A stretch of 64,000 bases of DNA from Parascedosporium putredinis (Eukaryota > Ascomycota > Sordariomycetes > Microascales > Microascaceae), in assembly GCA_949357655.1 (NCBI GenBank), contig CASHTG010000009.1, positions 496,001 through 560,000 of the forward strand, read 5' to 3'. Under the pieces are notes generated by a model that searched no databases, was not told where the DNA came from, and worked only from the letters and a program-made list of their open reading frames with translations. This document shows, in pieces, positions 59,401 to 64,000 of the stretch. The stretch's first letter is position 1; the number at the start of each line of letters is the position of its first letter. The translations under genes were made by a program, and so were the position numbers.

Positions 59401-60346
59401 AGCACTTGAGATATTTCATTCTGGATCCATTCATTTATTCATTTATCATCAAAAGTGAAGGGCCCGCCTGCAGGTAGAAAACTTGGAAACTGTATCTCAA
59501 TCAGGCCAAAGGCGGCGCTCGGCCAAGTGTCAAAGCCCATATACAGTGTTACTCAACATCTTATACACTTTGACCTCAAATAGTGGCGAGTCAAAGGCCG
59601 CGCTTTGGATTAAGAGCCACATGAAGTTGAGGGCGAAGGAATAAATAAGCGTACCCCCGAAAAAAGCTTGACACCGTAGGTCGACTGATTCGATTGCGGC
59701 GGCTGCCGAAGAAAGTACGTTGGATCCGGCGGGGACGTCGAGGGACGTTCTCGTTCAAAAGCGTCAAAGTCGGGCAAGTCAAAGGAGCGTGCTGCTGGCA
59801 CCCAGCATTGCCAGCACGTGGTGTCTACGTCATCCCACCACCCACCCCGAAGAGACATTGTATTATCACCACACGATGTACGTCAGCCATTCCATCATAT
59901 CGTCATAACATAGTACCAAGCTTACCAGCCAAGTCGGGAATCCGGGAAGGCACGCCTGTGGCAGGTAGGGCACTTCCCTCAGCTGGTTAGCGGCGCCCTT
60001 TGCCCATTATGCACCACTTTGGTAGTCGCAGGCCTCCTTCTTGCTTCTACCGGATACCGGATGGAAAGCCTGATACCAAGGCAGACCAATCGTCACTGAT
60101 TATGGAGAATACGGCGTCTCCGAGAAATCATTTTTATAGTTTTCTCGTGCCGCCGTCCTGAAGCACCTCGCATTCTCAACTGTGCCCTCTAAATCCTGCT
60201 TCTTCTCCCAACATTTTTGACGCCTTTACCTCGACCTGATCTTCGACTCTAATCATAAGAAACAGTTGTATAACCAACTCAAACTATCTTCACCGCGAAA
60301 CAAAAATCGAACCCCCACCTCTAAATCATAGTCAAAGACCGCAACC
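53431..60346. other. 6.9-kb stretch without a supportable gene
   Basis: Starts with the upstream region of the ERI1-like gene (purine-rich on +, 53480-53960). No frame of either strand shows conserved protein sequence, and open frames are short. It contains an inverted repeat (55252-55284), and CT-rich tracts at 58480-58500 and 60520-60560. No tRNA T-arm or transposon feature was seen. Confidence 0.55.
55252..55284. repeat. Inverted repeat of ATCC/GGAT units
   Basis: ATCCATCCATCC is followed by GGATGGATCGATGGATGGAT, so the two halves can pair over about 12 bp. A simple-sequence hairpin with no obvious host gene. Confidence 0.75.
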
Positions 60347-60766
60347 ATGGGCGTTGTCTCGACCGTTCTCATCGTCTTGCTCACCCTCTTCTGTACGCAG
60401 CCCTAGGACCCCGTCGATAGCTCGACTCTTTATCGCTAATAACTCTCGTATAGTCCCGCCCATCGGTGTCTTAGCCGTAGCAGGATGTGGAATGGGTAAG
60501 CTTTTATCGTCCCCCATGTTTTTCTCTTCTCTTCATTTTCTCCCTTTAAACACTAACCGTTCCTCTTCACCCTAGACTTGTTCATCAACGTCTGTCTAAC
60601 GTTGCTCGGCTTCCTACCTGGCACGATCCACGCGTTCTACGTCCTCTACGTCTACTACGACCGCCGCGAGCAAGCCCGCATCGGTGCCCCTCTTCCGCCC
60701 CGCGCGTCAGGCATCTATAGCAACCGCGTGCAGAGCGGCGGTATGCACGGATACGGCACGATGTAG
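60347..60766 (+). CDS. PMP3/RCI2-type plasma-membrane proteolipid
   Basis: Small hydrophobic protein of the stress-responsive UPF0057 family; yeast Pmp3 affects plasma-membrane potential and salt tolerance. Exons: 60347-60392, 60454-60495, 60576-60766; 92 aa, no frame break. Two membrane segments are visible (STVLIVLLTLFFPPIGVLAV and LFINVCLTLLGFLPGTIHAF) around the conserved FFPP and AGCG elements, followed by the family's YVYYDRREQA and a short hydrophilic tail ending GMHGYGTM. That tail is typical of the longer filamentous-fungal members; the yeast protein is about 55 aa. Introns of 61 and 80 nt, with donors GTACGC and GTAAGC. Confidence 0.95.
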
Positions 60767-62007
60767 AGCGAACGCACCCGTGCTACTTTTGCCAGTAAGA
60801 AGGAAGGATGAATAGAGAGCCGCTGTGAACGGGCTCTCAGGAGGATGCTTCTTCTCCATTTCTATTTCTTGGAGTAGTCTTCCGACACAGGGAGAGGAGG
60901 ATGGCTAGAAGGGGCGAGGAAGGAAGGCCCGCCCTTTAGTTCAATGTTGTAACATTCGGCCTCCAGTCTCCTCATGTGTTTGATGTCGTTTTGCAAATTC
61001 TCGATCAACGGAATGGAATGGAATGGAACGGAACGGAACGGAGTGGGAATATATCACCCAGGCGTTTTGTATGGCGGTCATTGACTGGAAGATATCCTGT
61101 TGTTCTCTCACTAAAACCCGCCAGCGCCTCGGCCTCGCACCCTTACACCCACATATACCTTTAGGGCTTTCTGACAGCTTTTCTAAATCATAAAGTTAAT
61201 TAATAGTATTCCAACGCATTTGGTAAGCCGAGGTGTTGATAACATGGGTTTCTAGAGCGCTAGTAATCCAACTTCAAGGCCCCATCACACTGTTAAACCG
61301 GGCTCAACGCGATGCTGAGCTCTTGCCGCCCTCCCTTAACTTAAGAGGAGTGCCTTGTGCTGGCACACTCTACCAATGTAAAATCACCCGGTTGAATCTT
61401 GGGTGGGGGCTACTGCTACTACTAGATATTTCCCTGTGGCAGTATAGTAACAATTGCTAAAAGGGAAAAAATTGTGCTTCGCGGAAAGAATCAATTGGAA
61501 TATTCACATTGAAGCTGGGTTAGAGAGCGTTGCTCTCCAAAGTGCACAAGCTCGGGCGGCTCAGTTGGCATCGTCGCCCTGATTGGTCCTATTCAGGGGT
61601 CACACCGAGTATCGGTACTAGTACCACAGATCAATGCAATTGTATAGCCAGACACCCCGTACTGTATACTTACAGTAAGACAGGAGCTTCCGCCCTGTCA
61701 CAAAAGCCCACCTTCGCAACTGCCTCAGCAAACGCAGCCAAATAAATAAAAACAGCCTTCTCACTTGCTCCCCGCCTTCCAATCCACCACCGCCGAACGA
61801 CCCCCCTCCTCTCGACCGAGACAGAATCATCCCCCTGGGCTCGGAAGCAGCTGTGTAGTGGTTCAGTTGCCGTACAACTTCGCCTCCGCCCCCGTCCACC
61901 CCCACCGGGTCGATTTTGAAGACCGCCCTGGCTTGCGAGATCGACACACCTCCCACCTTCCTCGCCTTACCCGCTCCCAAAGCTCTATCCCCTCGACCGA
62001 GAGCACA
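60767..62007. other. Intergenic region PMP3 to MKT1
   Basis: 1.2 kb: 3' region of the proteolipid gene with a pentanucleotide repeat (61010-61044), then a Pro-coding-like CT-rich leader before the MKT1 start. No further gene is seen. Confidence 0.6.
61010..61044. repeat. Pentanucleotide repeat GGAAT/GGAAC
   Basis: Seven consecutive 5-bp units: three GGAAT, three GGAAC, then GGAGT. Confidence 0.92.
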
Positions 62008-64000
62008 ATGCCTAGTAAGTTTGGCCCCTAGCCTCTCCTTGTCGCTCGGTGGGCGATGGCCCCAATTCCCTACCACCTCTTTAACCCGCCGAGGCAAGCT
62101 TTATAATTTCTCGTCCCTAACGCTCCGTCTCTCTCTCATGTAGCCCTCGTTGAAGACTCCTGGATCTCTACTCAGGCCGCGTACGTAGTCGTGTGACTTC
62201 TAAATCTAGACCCATTGGAAACACCACCCGCCCTCGAAGCCAATTGACTCCATCGAAAGCTGACACTAGCTCGGAACCTATCTAGGACCCATGGCCTTGA
62301 CACCATAAGCGGGTGCTCGATCGCAATTAGTGCGACGTACTACCTGCAGCTGTTCCTCGACAACCCACCTTCCCACGAACCCCTCTTGCCTGCTCTCGGC
62401 GGCCTCACGGGTATAGAAGCGCACCTGACCCGCGATCTCGAACGGTTCAAGGAGAATGGGGTTGTCCCGTTCTTCATTTTTGATGGCCAGAGCATGGTGG
62501 GCCAGGCCGAGACGGCCGTGAAGCGGGGCCGTATGGCGAACGTCAAGACCGACGAGGCATGGGAGCAGTACTTTGCTAGTAGGGCGGAAGACGCTGTCAA
62601 TGCCTTTGGAAGTAATGCCGGTACGTGGTGTCGTTCCTCCTCCTGCTGCCGCTGCTGCTGCTGCTGTTGCCGCCACCACCATCGCCTCCAAGCTGTTCAC
62701 TACAGCCTAAGCTAACGTCTTGTCTTTCCCAAACATTTATAGGAGCTTTCCGTGTTCAGTCACTTTACCCTCTCTTGATGAGGCTCCTGAAGAGCAAGGA
62801 GTACCACTTCATCGTAGCTCCCTTTAATGCCGCCAGTCAGGTTCGTCAGAAGCTGATTTCCAAGCTACAGGAACTCGTGACACCGAGGCACAACCGCGCT
62901 AACCTGTGGGTTTCTACCTGGCTTTTTTCCAGATTGCCTACTTCGAAACGATCGACTCGGACCAAGTCGGCGGTATAATGGGCTCCAACGAGCTTCTCCT
63001 GTATCCCATCCACGACTGCATCATCAAATCGATCGACTGGGAAAAGAAAGAGGTTACGGCCATCTCCAAGAAGGAATTGATCAAGACGCTGAGTGTCACG
63101 GAAGCCATGTTCATTGACGCGCTGCTGATGTCAGGCACTCCATTCCTTCCTACGTTCCCTCCTCTTCAAGACCCACAGGTCACACCCGGTCAGCCGCACA
63201 TCATCCGTGACGCCATCAACATCCTCCGTACGGCGGACAAGGCTGTAGCTAACGTCTGCGCCTCGTTCAATGACATCCTGCAACTCCGAGACAAGGACTG
63301 GCTCGATAAGTACCAGAGGGCGCGGATGGCGGTCAACCACTACATATACATTGCTGAGAATGGCGAGGTCAAGGTTAACGACTTCGACCACCTCACGCGT
63401 GACAACCACGAGTACCTCGGTCTGCAGCTCCCGGGCGAGCTTCTGCATTACATCAACAGAGGACTCATCAGCGCGCGGTTCTCGAGCTGGATAACGCACA
63501 GTCAGATTGTCGTGGAGCCCACCCTAGATGGCGTCTCGTCGCCCGAGTACAGAAAACTCGTTGGGAGCCAGCTAACGAGCGTCAGGGAGCAGGCGTTGGC
63601 CCTCGTGATTCCGCGGCTGCACCGTGGGATCCAACACAAGAAATTACCATGAAGGTTTGGTATGACGACAAATTCTCTTACAAGACCAATCTCCGGTCTA
63701 TCCAGCCATCGCCGGCGCAGGTTGTCAACAGCTGGTTCGTTAAGCCTGAGGAGGTGGAAAAGTTCCCGCCGCCCGCCCAGTCGTCGGCGCTTATCACGTT
63801 TGAGGTTCTCTCGCTCTCGAACCCCGACTTTGTGAAGCACACATTCAACAAGGACAAGTTCATCAGGGGCCTAGACGACAAGGGAACGATTGCTTCGGTT
63901 GCGGTGTGGCGGTTCCTTCACCTCCGAGGCTACGTGGACGACGAGCACTCGTGGACCAGATGGGGTACCGCCCTCGCCACCTCCCTTCTTGCCATTAGGG
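62008..64000 (+). CDS. MKT1: Mkt1-like XPG-fold post-transcriptional regulator (5' part, runs off the window)
   Basis: Mkt1 binds Pbp1 in yeast and acts on mRNA translation and stability; cytoplasmic. Exons: 62008-62014 (seven nt, ATGCCTA), 62144-62180, 62286-62620, 62743-62840, 62933 to the edge. Visible features: LVEDSWISTQA at the start, ATYYLQLFLD, LGGLTGIEAHL, VVPFFIFDGQSMVGQ (XPG N-region) and VAPFNAASQIAYFETID (I-region). Acidic residues that bind metal in active XPG/FEN nucleases are replaced here (APFNAAS, and GSNELLL where nucleases have SxDxD), as known for Mkt1. One frame break in the AAA at 63641-63643; with one more A the frame continues KKITMKVWYDDKFSY to the edge, otherwise it stops at 63652. 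The C-terminal Mkt1 domain lies beyond the window. Confidence 0.93.

Noticed and set aside
1..64000. Secondary-metabolite cluster, CRISPR array, or transposon with terminal repeats
   Set aside because: No backbone synthase, tailoring-enzyme set, spaced direct repeats or transposase/reverse-transcriptase motif was seen.

Overview
The window is nuclear DNA of a filamentous ascomycete, most likely a Sordariomycete. This rests on protein-coding genes split by short introns (about 50-220 nt) with GTATGT/GTAAGT-type donors and C/TAG acceptors, GC-rich third codon positions, CT-rich leaders, and a set of recognisable Pezizomycotina proteins. The species cannot be named from the sequence. I found no tRNA, rRNA, CRISPR array or intact transposon.

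Layout, left to right: the C-terminal end of an unidentified protein (1-397, +); about 15.5 kb without any supportable gene; a fatty-acid elongase (15918-17354, -); 4 kb without a gene; cytochrome c oxidase subunit 6 (21407-22562, +); a large chromodomain plus HDA2/3-domain protein (23660-28259, -); cohesin loader Scc4/MAU2 (30170-33631, +); mitochondrial RNA factor Pet127 (34811-38024, +); signal peptidase subunit Spc3 (38872-39751, +); cytoplasmic 5'-3' exonuclease Xrn1 (40674-45272, -); the WD40 histone chaperone Hat2/RbAp48 (46621-48472, +); an ERI1-like/RRM/RanBP2-zinc-finger protein (51003-53430, -); about 6.9 kb without a gene; a PMP3-type proteolipid (60347-60766, +); and the 5' part of MKT1 (62008 to the window end, +).

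Nearly every long gene is broken in the given sequence by single-base gaps in mononucleotide runs. Adding (rarely removing) one base per site restores one conserved reading frame, and the corrected exon lengths then sum to a multiple of three in each complete gene. I count about 26 such sites. I read them as homopolymer sequencing errors rather than as pseudogenes. Exon coordinates and suspected shift positions are given per gene.

Functionally, four proteins concern RNA fate (Xrn1, Mkt1, Pet127, the ERI1-like protein) and three chromatin or chromosomes (the HDA2/3 protein, Hat2, MAU2); the rest are housekeeping membrane, secretory and mitochondrial proteins. This is not an operon or a biosynthetic cluster. 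The most interesting items are the ERI1-like protein, which has lost its exonuclease residues but kept its RNA-binding modules, the chromodomain with an incomplete aromatic cage fused to an HDA2/3 subunit, start codons carried on exons of only 5-7 nt, and two long gene-free stretches.
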